Source: Clostridia bacterium (GTDB lineage: Bacteria > Bacillota > Clostridia > Oscillospirales > CAG-272). From it: 64,000 nucleotides of DNA. The translations under genes were made by a program, and so were the position numbers. The notes below the pieces were generated by a model, which saw only the letters and a program-made list of their open reading frames with translations, was not told where the DNA came from and did not search any database. This document shows, piece after piece, positions 8,172-16,005 of the stretch; the stretch's first letter is position 1; each line of letters begins with the position of its first letter. The stretch is taken from assembly GCA_017622085.1 (NCBI GenBank), contig JAGARU010000018.1, forward strand, positions 1-64,000. Reading direction: 5' to 3'.

Positions 8172-9048
8172 AGCCTTGCTGTTCCCTCACATAGCGATCA
8201 TGATCCTGCTCGTTCCCATCGCCACGGCGTTTCTTGTTTGCTCGATGGTGTTTCTTGGCACGGAATCCCCCGTTTCCATTGTTTCCTACGTTTTGTCGGC
8301 TTATACTCTGACGGTCTGGTGCTTCAAGATCCCAAAGATCATTCGCTTTTTCGGAAACTTTACCAACGAGAATCCATACGCCCTGCGGTTGCGCAGCGAT
8401 GCCCGCCTGCGGGTGAATATATCGCTGTATGGATCGCTTTTCTGGAACGTCGCTTACGGACTGCTCCAGCTTTGGCTGGGATTTTATCACCATACGTTTT
8501 GGTTTTATTCCCTCGGTGCGTATTATATCTGCCTTGCCGTGATGCGCTTCTTTTTGCTCAGCCATACGACGAGGTATGCACCCGGTGAAAAGATGCATAC
8601 CGAGCTTGTCAAGTACCGCGCTTGCGGATGGGTCTTCCTGTTGATGAACCTTGCTTTGACGCTCATCATATTCTTTATGCTGTATTGGAACAGAACCTTT
8701 GTGCATCATATGATCGTAGCAATCGCTATGGCAGCGTATACATTCACGGCGTTTACGGTAGCGATTGTCAATGTGGTGGTATACAGGAAATATAACAGTC
8801 CTGTTTTTTCGGCGTCCAAGGCGATCAGCTTTGCCGCCGCCTGTGTATCCATGCTGACGTTGACATCTACGTTGCTGACGACCTTTGACGACGGAAGCAT
8901 GGGTGAGACTGCGCGTAAGATGATGCTGGGTAGTGTGGGCATATCCGTATCGGTCATTGTCGTTGTCATGGCAATTGCCATGATCGTACGGGGAACAAAA
9001 CAGCTTCAACAGCTGAAAACGGAGGCTGAAAATGGAAAACAATCATAA
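8149..9048 (+). CDS. Polytopic membrane protein co-operonic with the two-component system (299 aa)
   Basis: Start at 8149 with AGGAGG 6-7 bases upstream; the frame's earlier ATG lies deep inside the kinase gene. About seven to eight hydrophobic helices span most of the protein, with short basic loops (KIPKIIRFF, RLRSDARLR) placing those loops in the cytoplasm. No transporter signature or catalytic motif is visible. It overlaps the kinase by 23 bases and the next small membrane protein by 17 bases, so these four genes are tightly coupled and probably act together. Accessory sensing or target role is inference. Confidence 0.65.
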   Translation: MDWKKIGKALLFPHIAIMILLVPIATAFLVCSMVFLGTESPVSIVSYVLSAYTLTVWCFKIPKIIRFFGNFTNENPYALRLRSDARLRVNISLYGSLFWNVAYGLLQLWLGFYHHTFWFYSLGAYYICLAVMRFFLLSHTTRYAPGEKMHTELVKYRACGWVFLLMNLALTLIIFFMLYWNRTFVHHMIVAIAMAAYTFTAFTVAIVNVVVYRKYNSPVFSASKAISFAAACVSMLTLTSTLLTTFDDGSMGETARKMMLGSVGISVSVIVVVMAIAMIVRGTKQLQQLKTEAENGKQS

Positions 9049-9445
9049 CGAACAGAACGGATTTTCTTACACATATTCTGCGCGCGAGCAGGCAGAGCTG
9101 AAGCGGATCCGCGATAAATACACACCCCCGACGGAGACCGAGGACAAAATGACCCGCTTGCGCAGGTTGGATGCAGGCGTGACGAAAACGGCGCAGACTG
9201 TCGCGATTTTGATCGGTGTGATCGGTGCACTTACCCTCGGCTCGGGTATGAGTCTGATCATGACGGATCTTGCGGAGATTCTCGGCCTATACAAGGATGC
9301 GGCTGTGGTGATTGGTATTGCTGTCGGTATCGTTGGCGGCGTTCTGATCAGCCTTGCGTATCCTATCTACAACGCCATTGTCAAGGCAAAACGGAAAAAG
9401 CTCGCGCCCGAGATCCTTCGTCTCACCGACGAGCTGATGAAATGA
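9032..9445 (+). CDS. Two-helix membrane protein, paralog 3 (137 aa)
   Basis: Contains all family hallmarks: FSYTYSAREQ head, LKRIRDKYTPP helix, RRLDAGV hinge, two hydrophobic helices (about residues 50-70 and 85-110), AYPIYNAIV exit motif, EILRLTDELM tail. The start has CGGAGG upstream and overlaps the preceding gene by 17 bases. It is the last gene before the terminator at 9451. Its position in a two-component operon is the best functional hint for this four-member family. Confidence 0.75.
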   Translation: MENNHNEQNGFSYTYSAREQAELKRIRDKYTPPTETEDKMTRLRRLDAGVTKTAQTVAILIGVIGALTLGSGMSLIMTDLAEILGLYKDAAVVIGIAVGIVGGVLISLAYPIYNAIVKAKRKKLAPEILRLTDELMK

Positions 9446-9450
9446 GAAAG

Positions 9451-9488
9451 GATCCCTTCAAGACAACTGTTTTGAAGGGATCTTTTTT
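9451..9488 (+). terminator. Intrinsic terminator
   Basis: GATCCCTTCAA pairs with TTGAAGGGATC, then six T residues; it lies directly after the two-component operon. Confidence 0.9.
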
Positions 9489-9518
9489 GGACATTCCGAT
9501 CTTATTTACACAAACATC

Positions 9519-9547
9519 TTGCGCCAAAGCTCTTTCTATGGTATAAT
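9519..9547 (+). promoter_or_regulatory. Sigma-A promoter of the Crp/Fnr gene with structured leader
   Basis: TTGCGC at 9519-9524, 17-bp spacer, TATAAT at 9542-9547. The transcript has a leader of about 190 nt before the start at 9742. In it, GAAGCAATTTG (about 9600) is complementary to CAAATTGCTC (about 9661), so a large hairpin is possible. Confidence 0.7.
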
Positions 9548-9741
9548 GGAAATCCCAAAAAGCTCTGTTGGAGAGAAAGCTGTAGAAAATTTTTGAGGAT
9601 GAAGCAATTTGTTTTCGTGTAGCGCCTGTTGTGCGTGCGAATTTTGTTCGATTTGCCCGGCAAATTGCTCGTTGCTCATGCTGCATCAGAGCTTGCAGAG
9701 ATACCCTGGCCTTACGGCCCCAAATGAAAGGACGGAGAACT

Positions 9742-10407
9742 ATGTCTTTACACGACTTTTACGATCAATATTTCCCGTTTTGGCATGCATTAAAGAAAGA
9801 GGATCAAAACTATCTTTGTGAAAACACGGCAGAAAAGCACTTTGACCGCTCCCAGCCCGTTCACGACAATATGGGCTGCACGGGTCTTTTCATTGTGCGC
9901 TCGGGTCGACTTCGTCTCTATATGCTTTCCGAGGACGGCAAGGAGATCACCCTCTACCGTCTCTCCCCCGGAGACATTTGTATGCTCTCGGCTTCCTGCG
10001 TTCTGCAAAGCGTGACCTTCGACGTCTACGTGGACGCGGAGGAGGAGAGCGACTGCTACCACATCAGCGCCTCCGCCTTCGGCGACGTCAGCGACCGCTA
10101 TCTGGAGGTGAAGAATTACGCTCTGGAAACCGCCGTCAGCCGTTTTTCGGATGTCATGTGGATCATGCAGCAGATCGTTTTTATGAGCATGGATAAACGT
10201 CTTGCCATCTTTCTGCTGGAGGAAACCCAGGCAACCGGCACGGACAGCGTAAATATGACGCATGAGACCATCGCGCGCCACCTGGGAACCGCCCGCGAGG
10301 TGATTACGAGGATGCTGAAGCATCTTGCGGCGGACGGTGTGATCGAGGTGACGCGGAAGGGAATTCTGATCACGGATAAAAAGAAGCTGCGGAGCATTGC
10401 CTATTGA
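9742..10407 (+). CDS. Crp/Fnr-family transcriptional regulator (221 aa)
   Basis: An N-terminal cyclic-nucleotide-binding-like beta barrel (about residues 25-115, with LYRLSPGDIC) is followed by a long dimer helix and a winged helix-turn-helix (about residues 155-215, with TIARHLGTAREVITRML). There is no N-terminal Fe-S Cys cluster, so it is not a classical Fnr. The start follows AAAGGACGGAG. It faces a convergent rhodanese/thioredoxin/CoA-disulfide reductase operon; this neighbourhood recurs in Clostridia from memory. Two GTGAC-N4-GTCAC palindromes at 12883-12961 are the likely targets (inference). Confidence 0.85.
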   Translation: MSLHDFYDQYFPFWHALKKEDQNYLCENTAEKHFDRSQPVHDNMGCTGLFIVRSGRLRLYMLSEDGKEITLYRLSPGDICMLSASCVLQSVTFDVYVDAEEESDCYHISASAFGDVSDRYLEVKNYALETAVSRFSDVMWIMQQIVFMSMDKRLAIFLLEETQATGTDSVNMTHETIARHLGTAREVITRMLKHLAADGVIEVTRKGILITDKKKLRSIAY

Positions 10408-10423
10408 CAACACCCCGCAGGGA

Positions 10424-10819
10424 TTATTCGGTTACTGTTCCGTATTTCCAATTGTTGATACCGCCGAACTCCTTAATATTCGTATAGCCTAACGCCGCAA
10501 GCTCCTTTGCGGCGTTTTTGCTTCTCCTGCCGCTTCGGCAATAGACGAGGATCAGCTGCTCTTTATCGGTGAGAATGCTTTCGGCTTTCTCCCGGATCTC
10601 ATAATCGGGAAGGAGGATAGCCCCCGCAATGTGTCCTGCCGCATACTCCTCGGGGGTCCGCACGTCAAGGATCACATGATTTTGCTCGCTATCCATAAGC
10701 GCCTTTGCTTCGGTGGGCGTGATCTGCTCGTAGGTGTTCGTATGATCACCGCCGCTGCATCCCGCAAGCCAAGGAATGAGCATCAGCGCGACCGATACGG
10801 CAATGAAAATGCGCTTCAT
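10424..10819 (-). CDS. Rhodanese-domain lipoprotein (131 aa)
   Basis: A lipoprotein signal peptide (basic MKR, hydrophobic core, lipobox LAGC at about residues 18-21) precedes a single rhodanese domain with VILDVRTPEEYAAGHI and the active-site loop VYCRSGRRSK carrying the sulfur-accepting Cys. It should act on the outer face of the membrane, moving sulfane sulfur. The start at 10819 overlaps the thioredoxin stop by one base (TGATG). It is the last gene of a minus-strand operon with thioredoxin and a CoA-disulfide reductase. Confidence 0.85.
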   Translation of the reverse strand: MKRIFIAVSVALMLIPWLAGCSGGDHTNTYEQITPTEAKALMDSEQNHVILDVRTPEEYAAGHIAGAILLPDYEIREKAESILTDKEQLILVYCRSGRRSKNAAKELAALGYTNIKEFGGINNWKYGTVTE

Positions 10820-11121
10820 CACACAAGCTCCGCAAGAATGGCGGCTTTGGGTCTTGCACCGACGATCCTTGTTTTTTCTTTTCCGTCCTGAAAGACGATC
10901 AGTGTGGGAATACTCATCACGCCGTATTTCATGGCGAGCGCGTTCTCGTCGTCCACGTTCACCTTGCCAACGACAATGTCGGGACGCTCCTCTGCGATCT
11001 CGTCCACGATGGGAGAGACCATACGGCAAGGCCCGCACCAATCGGCGTAGAAGTCCACGAGAGCGGTGCCATTCTGAATGGCGTTATTAAAATTATTTTG
11101 GTTAAGCTTTTGTACTGACAT
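10819..11121 (-). CDS. trxA: Thioredoxin (100 aa)
   Basis: A compact thioredoxin with the WCGPC active site (about residues 28-32), the cis-Pro in SIPTLIVF and no signal peptide, so it is cytosolic. Length is slightly short for the family (about 105). It lies 18 bp after the CoA-disulfide reductase-like gene and overlaps the rhodanese lipoprotein, suggesting it recycles persulfides or disulfides made by those enzymes (inference from context). The start has GGAGGTATA upstream. Confidence 0.95.
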   Translation of the reverse strand: MSVQKLNQNNFNNAIQNGTALVDFYADWCGPCRMVSPIVDEIAEERPDIVVGKVNVDDENALAMKYGVMSIPTLIVFQDGKEKTRIVGARPKAAILAELV

Positions 11122-11139
11122 AGTATATACCTCCGTTTT

Positions 11140-12822
11140 TTATTTGCATTCGGTGCAGATATACGCAGGCACCGTTCTTTCGTTTATGACCGATTCATAA
11201 AGCCGCCATCCGCCTGCCAGATTGTAGCACTCGAAGCCAAAGCCGGCAAGGATGCGACAAGCGATATAGGAGCGAAGACCGCTGTGACAATGCACGTACA
11301 CGGGCTTGCCTGTGGGGATCTCGCCGATACGCTGGCGCAACGAGTCCAGCGGGATGTGCATAAAGCCGTCGATCCTTCCGCGCGCGACCTCGGTATTGGT
11401 TCGAGTGTCGAGCAGGGTCACACTTCCGTCGCGTGGGAGCGTTTCCACGTCATGCCAGAAGAATTGGCCGATCTTGCCCGTGATGACGTTTTCGGCAACG
11501 AAGCCCACCATATTCACGGGGTCCTTGGCAGAGCCGAAGGGCGGCGCGTAGCAAAGCTCCAGCTCGGCCAGATCTGTCACCCTCGCCCCCAGCCGCATGG
11601 CGGTGGCGATCACGTCCATACGCTTATCCACGCCGTCAAAGCCCACGATCTGCGCGCCGAGGATCTTGTGCGTCGCCTTATCCCACAGCACCTTGACCGA
11701 CATCATGGACGCCCCGGGATAGTAGGAAGCGTGGGACGCGGAATAGGTGTAGGTCTTGTCAAAATCGTAGCCTGCGGCAGCCGCACTCTTTTCATTCAGC
11801 CCCGTGGTGGCAACCGTCATATCAAAGAGCTTCAGCACCGACGAGCCCTGCGTGCCCTTGTACTCCGAGGGAATGCCGCAGATATTGTCCGCCGCGATGC
11901 GCCCCTGCTTGTTGGCGGGGCCTGCCAGCGGAATGAAGGACGGCTCACCCGTGACGAAATTTCTGACCGTCACAGCATCACCCACGGCGTACACGTCGGG
12001 AGCGCTCGTCTGCATGTTCTCATTCACAATGATACTGCCGCGTTGGTTTGTTTCAATCCCGGCTGACTGGATAAAAGCTGTATCGGGGCGAACACCTACC
12101 GACAGAAGCACCATATCCGTGTCAATTACGCCCCTGTTCAACTCTACGGTCAAGCCCTTGCCATGATCCTTGATGGCAACAACACCGTTACCAAGAGCGA
12201 GCTTAATGCCTTTCGACTTGATATATCTGTGCACGTCCGCCGCCATATCGAAATCGAGGGGAGCGATCAGGTGGTCGGATAGCTCAACGATCGTCACTTC
12301 AAGCCCTGCCTTAGCAAGGTTTTCAGCCATTTCCACGCCGATGTATCCGCCGCCGACAACCACCGCCGATTTGGGATGATTTTTCTCTATATACTGCTTG
12401 ATCTTCATCGTGTCGGGAATGTTGCGCAGAGTAAATACTTTGTCGCTGTCGATCCCAACGATCCTCGGACGAATGGGGGAAGCACCCGGAGAAAGAACTA
12501 AGCTGTCGTATCGCTCGGCGTATTCCTCGCCTGATTTCAGATCTCTGACCGTCACGGTCTTGTTTTCCGTGTCAATGGCGACCGCCTCGCTGAAGGTGCG
12601 AACGTCGATACGGAAGCGAGCCTTGAAGCTCTCGGGTGTTTGCAACGTGAGATTGGATCTTTCGGTGATCTCCCCACCGATATAGTAGGGAAGTCCGCAG
12701 TTGGCGAAGGAAATAAACTCTCCGCGCTCTAAAATAACGATCTCGGCTTTCTCGTCAAGCCGTCTGAGTCTGGCCGCACAGGACGCGCCGCCTGCCACGC
12801 CTCCGATAATCAAGGTCTTCAT
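11140..12822 (-). CDS. CoA-disulfide reductase-like flavoenzyme with C-terminal rhodanese domain (560 aa)
   Basis: N-terminal FAD motif GGVAGGASCAARLRR, the single redox Cys in FANCGLPYY (the signature of CoA-disulfide reductases, which cycle one Cys with CoA), NAD(P) motif VVVGGGYIGVEMAENL (about residue 150), APDVYAVGDA for the second FAD contact, and a dimerisation domain. The last about 95 residues form a rhodanese domain with VHCHSGLRSY. Such fusions reduce CoA persulfide or polysulfide (family knowledge). The start at 12822 follows GGAGG; upstream in-frame ATGs lie in the promoter region. A minus-strand promoter at 12905-12933 serves it. Confidence 0.9.
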   Translation of the reverse strand: MKTLIIGGVAGGASCAARLRRLDEKAEIVILERGEFISFANCGLPYYIGGEITERSNLTLQTPESFKARFRIDVRTFSEAVAIDTENKTVTVRDLKSGEEYAERYDSLVLSPGASPIRPRIVGIDSDKVFTLRNIPDTMKIKQYIEKNHPKSAVVVGGGYIGVEMAENLAKAGLEVTIVELSDHLIAPLDFDMAADVHRYIKSKGIKLALGNGVVAIKDHGKGLTVELNRGVIDTDMVLLSVGVRPDTAFIQSAGIETNQRGSIIVNENMQTSAPDVYAVGDAVTVRNFVTGEPSFIPLAGPANKQGRIAADNICGIPSEYKGTQGSSVLKLFDMTVATTGLNEKSAAAAGYDFDKTYTYSASHASYYPGASMMSVKVLWDKATHKILGAQIVGFDGVDKRMDVIATAMRLGARVTDLAELELCYAPPFGSAKDPVNMVGFVAENVITGKIGQFFWHDVETLPRDGSVTLLDTRTNTEVARGRIDGFMHIPLDSLRQRIGEIPTGKPVYVHCHSGLRSYIACRILAGFGFECYNLAGGWRLYESVINERTVPAYICTECK

Positions 12823-12882
12823 ACGCTTACCTCCGTTTTTCTTTCTGTGAGTGTATTTTACCATACTTTTTCCGATTTTGCT

Positions 12883-12896
12883 GTGACTTTTGTCAC
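12883..12896. promoter_or_regulatory. Crp/Fnr-type operator 1
   Basis: A perfect dyad, GTGAC-TTTT-GTCAC. It lies just downstream of the minus-strand -10 for the reductase operon, where a bound protein would block transcription. Confidence 0.6.
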
Positions 12897-12904
12897 TCAA
12901 AGAA

Positions 12905-12933
12905 ATTATACCACAAAAATCAGAAGATATCAA
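12905..12933 (-). promoter_or_regulatory. Promoter of the CoA-disulfide reductase operon
   Basis: On the minus strand, TTGATA (12933-12928), 17-bp spacer, TATAAT (12910-12905). It is flanked by operators 1 and 2. Confidence 0.75.
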
Positions 12934-12947
12934 TAAGAATACAGCTT

Positions 12948-12989
12948 GTGACAAAAGTCACGGACGGGACTCTGCTTTCGTGTTAAAAT
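12948..12989 (+). promoter_or_regulatory. Crp/Fnr-type operator 2 with the rhodanese -10
   Basis: GTGAC-AAAA-GTCAC at 12948-12961 is the same dyad as operator 1 with a complementary centre. Its centre lies about 41.5 bases before the start point expected from TAAAAT at 12984-12989, the classic class II activation distance for Crp/Fnr proteins. No -35 hexamer is visible, as expected of an activated promoter. Confidence 0.6.
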
Positions 12990-13022
12990 AAAGCCGTAAT
13001 CAAAACACAAGGAGGATACAAA

Positions 13023-13343
13023 ATGAGTATTTTCAATAGATTTGCACGCAAGGACATCAACGAGGGAGTCCGAAGCTTCCGTGAAAGCAAGAACGCGGTT
13101 CTGCTCGATGTCAGAACCAGAGAAGAATACGCAAGCGGACATATTGAGGGAAGCCGAAATCTTCCGCTGGACGAGATCGACAAAGTGGATTCGGTCATAG
13201 AAGATAAAAACGTCCCTCTATACGTCCATTGCCTCAGCGGAGGACGAAGCGCACGGGCGGCGGCTTATCTGAAGAGCAAGGGTTATAAGGATGTTCACGA
13301 CATCGGAGGTATCGGATCGTACAAAGGCAAGATCGTTGTCTGA
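13023..13343 (+). CDS. Cytosolic rhodanese (106 aa)
   Basis: A single rhodanese domain without signal peptide: VLLDVRTREEYASGHI motif, a short middle, and active loop VHCLSGGRSARAA with the catalytic Cys. It should carry sulfane sulfur in the cytosol. The start has AAGGAGG 8 bases upstream. It is transcribed away from the CoA-disulfide reductase operon, and the shared 200-bp region holds two identical-type palindromes, so both arms are probably controlled by the regulator at 9742. The hairpin repeat at 13353 follows and may act as terminator. Confidence 0.9.
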   Translation: MSIFNRFARKDINEGVRSFRESKNAVLLDVRTREEYASGHIEGSRNLPLDEIDKVDSVIEDKNVPLYVHCLSGGRSARAAAYLKSKGYKDVHDIGGIGSYKGKIVV

Positions 13344-13352
13344 ATATGCAAA

Positions 13353-13412
13353 GAGGGCTGACGGAAAGCAACCGTCAGCCCTCAAAAATCAAGTCGGAGG
13401 AAGCAAAGAAAA
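13353..13412. repeat. Hairpin-tail repeat, copy 1
   Basis: A perfect 12-bp stem (GAGGGCTGACGG / CCGTCAGCCCTC) followed by a tail ending AAGCAAAGAAAA. One of six hairpin copies in the window (13353, 13707, 15946, 29403, 51519, 52425); each follows the 3' end of a gene. Confidence 0.75.
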
Positions 13413-13422
13413 GCCAAATCGG

Positions 13423-13451
13423 TTGAAAAGTTCACAGAAACATGATATAAT
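13423..13451 (+). promoter_or_regulatory. Promoter of the 58-residue membrane protein
   Basis: TTGAAA at 13423-13428, 17 bp, TATAAT at 13446-13451. The downstream 17 bases (CGATAAATAAGAATTTG, 13460-13476) are repeated exactly behind the promoter at 14671. Confidence 0.8.
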
Positions 13452-13494
13452 AATCGCAACGATAAATAAGAATTTGCCATAGGAGTATGATTGT

Positions 13495-13671
13495 ATGAAA
13501 AAGGTATTTAGGATTATTTTGTTTATTATGGCTCTTGCCATTGGCGGCTGGTTAGGCACAATATTTCTTGCTGGATTTGAACCTCTCAAAATGCTTGCAT
13601 TCTTTGCTGTATGTGGTGTATTGGGTGTAGTGTTCCATCAGATTGATAAGAAAATTACGAAAGACAAGTAA
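13495..13671 (+). CDS. Small two-helix membrane protein (58 aa)
   Basis: An intact short frame with its own promoter and AGGAG 9 bases upstream. Residues 4-28 (VFRIILFIMALAIGGWLG and on) and about 33-47 are hydrophobic and separated by FEPLK; the tail is basic (HQIDKKITKDK). It is flanked by hairpin repeats on both sides. No family recognised. The promoter, ribosome site and clean ends make it a credible real gene. Confidence 0.65.
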   Translation: MKKVFRIILFIMALAIGGWLGTIFLAGFEPLKMLAFFAVCGVLGVVFHQIDKKITKDK

Positions 13672-13706
13672 GCCAAACTCCAATTTTTCGGGATGATATA
13701 AAGAGC

Positions 13707-13766
13707 GAGGGCTGACGAAATCAGTCGTCAGCCCTCAAAATTTGCATCACAGAAATCAAAGAAAAA
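13707..13766. repeat. Hairpin-tail repeat, copy 2
   Basis: Stem GAGGGCTGACGA / TCGTCAGCCCTC (13707-13718 and 13725-13736), then AAAATTTGCATCAC and a tail ending CAAAGAAAA. It lies between the converging 58-residue protein gene and the acetyltransferase gene. Confidence 0.75.
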
Positions 13767-13810
13767 CAACCGCTGAGGGATCTCACGAAACCTCAGCGGC
13801 GTTTTTACGT

Positions 13811-14464
13811 TTACCTGACTACCGAAGAATGACTATAGATATAGAATTCCTCTTGGCTCGGCATCCACTTTTTCTCTTTCGGTGGGAAAGCGGCGTCAAA
13901 GGTTTCAACAGCGGCAGTGTCCTCACAACAGTCGGCGGCGGTAGAAGGAATGTACATCCACTTTTTGCCGTCAAGCGCGTTCGGAACAAGCTCTGCAACG
14001 AGCAGGGCTGTAGGGAAGTTTCCGTCCACTACAAAGCTCACATTCTTCCTTTTACAGCTCACGAAACCACGGCTGACGTAGTTCCCAGGATTGCCGAAAT
14101 TTATGTTCACGTCATATCCCATCTTGCGTGCCACCTCAAAGGAATGCTCGATCAGCATTTTGCCGAACTTCTGCCTTTGATACTTGGGAGCAACGCAAAG
14201 CGGCCCGAAGGAAAGGATCTCCTTCCTGTCACCGTTCTCGTCCTCAAGCCACGCCTTTGTGTACATAATGTTGCCGACGATCTTGCCATCAAGCTCAAGC
14301 ACGAACGCAAGCTCGGGAATAAAGTCGGGATGATTACGCATCATGTGGACGAAATAATGTTCGTCCGCGCCCGGTTTATAGACGTTCCAAAACGCCTCGC
14401 GAGTAAGCTCTTCTACTGCTCTGTAGTCTTTTTCTGTTTCTAAACGTATCGTCAAATTGTTCAT
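13811..14464 (-). CDS. GNAT-family N-acetyltransferase (217 aa)
   Basis: GNAT fold order: N-terminal IRLETEKDYRAVEEL, strand 4 FVLELDGKIVGNIMYTKA, then LCVAPKYQRQKFGKMLIEHSF, the acetyl-CoA loop region with the usual Q/R-x-x-G pattern. The C-terminal third (about residues 130-217) is longer than in minimal GNATs. It would transfer an acetyl group from acetyl-CoA to an amine; substrate unknown. The start has GAAAGGATT upstream. On the minus strand a CGAGAGG/CCTCTCG hairpin (14502-14538) lies in the leader. Confidence 0.8.
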   Translation of the reverse strand: MNNLTIRLETEKDYRAVEELTREAFWNVYKPGADEHYFVHMMRNHPDFIPELAFVLELDGKIVGNIMYTKAWLEDENGDRKEILSFGPLCVAPKYQRQKFGKMLIEHSFEVARKMGYDVNINFGNPGNYVSRGFVSCKRKNVSFVVDGNFPTALLVAELVPNALDGKKWMYIPSTAADCCEDTAAVETFDAAFPPKEKKWMPSQEEFYIYSHSSVVR

Positions 14465-14670
14465 TGTTAAATCCTTTCATAAATTGTTGACGTTCAAAAT
14501 ACGAGAGGATTGCCGAGAATGTATTTGCAAACCTCTCGTTTACAATACAATCTCCAAAAGGTTGGTGTTTTTCAAACAGCACACTCCGATAAAAATATTC
14601 AAGCCTAAGCTTGTAGATACATTATATCACAAAAATGTGAATAGTTCAATCACCTATCCCTATAAAACGA

Positions 14671-14699
14671 TTGAAATATTCATAAAAATATGGTATAAT
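14671..14699 (+). promoter_or_regulatory. Promoter of the chromate-transporter pair
   Basis: TTGAAA at 14671-14676, 17 bp, TATAAT at 14694-14699, followed by the same 17-base leader start as the promoter at 13423. Confidence 0.8.
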
Positions 14700-14748
14700 A
14701 AACTCATCGATAAATAAGAATTTGTAAGTGAGATAAATGGAGGCTCTT

Positions 14749-15327
14749 GTGGGGAAAATAAAAGGCTATCTCTGGCTTTTTTTGACAATGCTGAAAATAG
14801 GGTTATTCACCTTTGGTGGTGGATATGCCATGATCGCTCTGCTTGAAAATGAGTTTGTAGAAAAAAAGAAATGGCTTGAAAAAGATGAGTTTTTGGATGT
14901 TGCGGCAATTGCCGAATCTACGCCCGGTCCTATCGCTATCAATGCCGCAACTTATATAGGATACAATAACTTCGGAATTATCGGCTCAATGATTGCGACT
15001 CTTGGCATTTGCATTCCGTCCTTTGTTATCATCTACGCTATATCACTGTTTTTTGATGCATTTCTTTCGTTGACGTTGGTTGCATACGCTTTCAAGGGTA
15101 TTCAGATATGCGTGGTGTATTTGATTCTCACAGCAGGGCTGAAGATGCTGAAGCAGATGAAGAAAAACGTATTTAACATGATCATTATTTTGGTAACACT
15201 TGTTTGTATGGTCGTGTTTTCATTGTTCGCGGTGAAGTTTTCAACGATATTTTACATACTGATCAGTGGAATCTGCGGTGTAGTGGTATATCTTATCGGC
15301 AAAGTCAGGAGGGAGAAAAAAACATGA
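14749..15327 (+). CDS. Chromate transporter, CHR short form, subunit 1 (192 aa)
   Basis: The GTG at 14749 is preferred over ATG 14737 because GGAGG sits 6-7 bases before it. The protein has the CHR signature FTFGGGYAMI near the N-terminus and AESTPGPIAINAATYIGY in the first helical hairpin, then several hydrophobic helices. Short CHR proteins work as pairs (family knowledge); the second follows with an ATGA overlap. The family includes chromate exporters, but many members probably move other oxyanions; nothing here decides the substrate. Confidence 0.85.
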   Translation: MGKIKGYLWLFLTMLKIGLFTFGGGYAMIALLENEFVEKKKWLEKDEFLDVAAIAESTPGPIAINAATYIGYNNFGIIGSMIATLGICIPSFVIIYAISLFFDAFLSLTLVAYAFKGIQICVVYLILTAGLKMLKQMKKNVFNMIIILVTLVCMVVFSLFAVKFSTIFYILISGICGVVVYLIGKVRREKKT

Positions 15328-15896
15328 TCTATCTTGAATTGTTCTTAACCTTCCTTCAGATCGGTGCATTCTCCTTTGGTGGTGGATACGGAATGATATC
15401 GTTAATCAGAGAAAAGGTCTTGATGTACGGTTGGCTTACCGAGGAAGAAATGCTCAATATGATTGCCGTAGCTGAATCCACTCCCGGACCGATAGCGGTT
15501 AATATGGCAACCTTCATTGGCTCGTCGCAAGGCGGTTTTTTCGGAGCACTTCTTTCTACACTTGGTGTGGTATTGCCATCATTTTTTATCATTCTCATAA
15601 TCGCAGTTCTGATACGCAACTTATTGAAATATGCGGGGGTAAAGGCGTTCCTAGGAGGCATCCGTCCGTGCATCATTGGCTTGATACTCGCAACGGCAAT
15701 CACGATGTTCATGAGTACGGCAATCGGCTTTAGTGGTATAGGAGATACGCTTGCTATCGACCTCAATGGCATTATTATATTTGCCTTATTGATAGTAATC
15801 AGCATCGTAGCAAGGCTTATGCTGAAGAAAAAGCCGTCTCCGATACTGATGATAGTCATATCGGCAGGTCTTGGTATGCTGATGTATTCATTATAA
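15324..15896 (+). CDS. Chromate transporter, CHR short form, subunit 2 (190 aa)
   Basis: The start at 15324 overlaps the partner stop (ATGA) with AGGAGGGAG upstream. It repeats the partner's motifs: FSFGGGYGMI, then AESTPGPIAVNMATFIG, then about five hydrophobic helices ending at the last residue. The paired short-chain CHR arrangement predicts a heterodimer with opposite membrane orientations. The hairpin repeat at 15946 follows and may terminate. Confidence 0.85.
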   Translation: MIYLELFLTFLQIGAFSFGGGYGMISLIREKVLMYGWLTEEEMLNMIAVAESTPGPIAVNMATFIGSSQGGFFGALLSTLGVVLPSFFIILIIAVLIRNLLKYAGVKAFLGGIRPCIIGLILATAITMFMSTAIGFSGIGDTLAIDLNGIIIFALLIVISIVARLMLKKKPSPILMIVISAGLGMLMYSL

Positions 15897-15945
15897 AGAT
15901 TTTGATAAACAAATTCCAATTTGTCGAGCAGAAATGAATGCCCAA

Positions 15946-16004
15946 AGGGGCTGACCGAACAACGGTCAGCCCTCAAAATTTGCGTCAGAGGAAACAAAGA
16001 AAAA
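15946..16004. repeat. Hairpin-tail repeat, copy 3
   Basis: Stem GGGCTGACCG / CGGTCAGCCC (15948-15957 and 15963-15972). A base change in one arm is matched in the other, so the hairpin is conserved. The tail is AAAATTTGCGTC to CAAAGAAAA. It lies between convergent genes. Confidence 0.75.
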
Positions 16005-16005
16005 C

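Noticed and set aside
9609-9821. Cys-rich 70-codon plus-strand frame in the Crp/Fnr leader
   Set aside because: TTG start without ribosome site, overlaps the real gene start in another frame, and the region is better explained as a leader hairpin.
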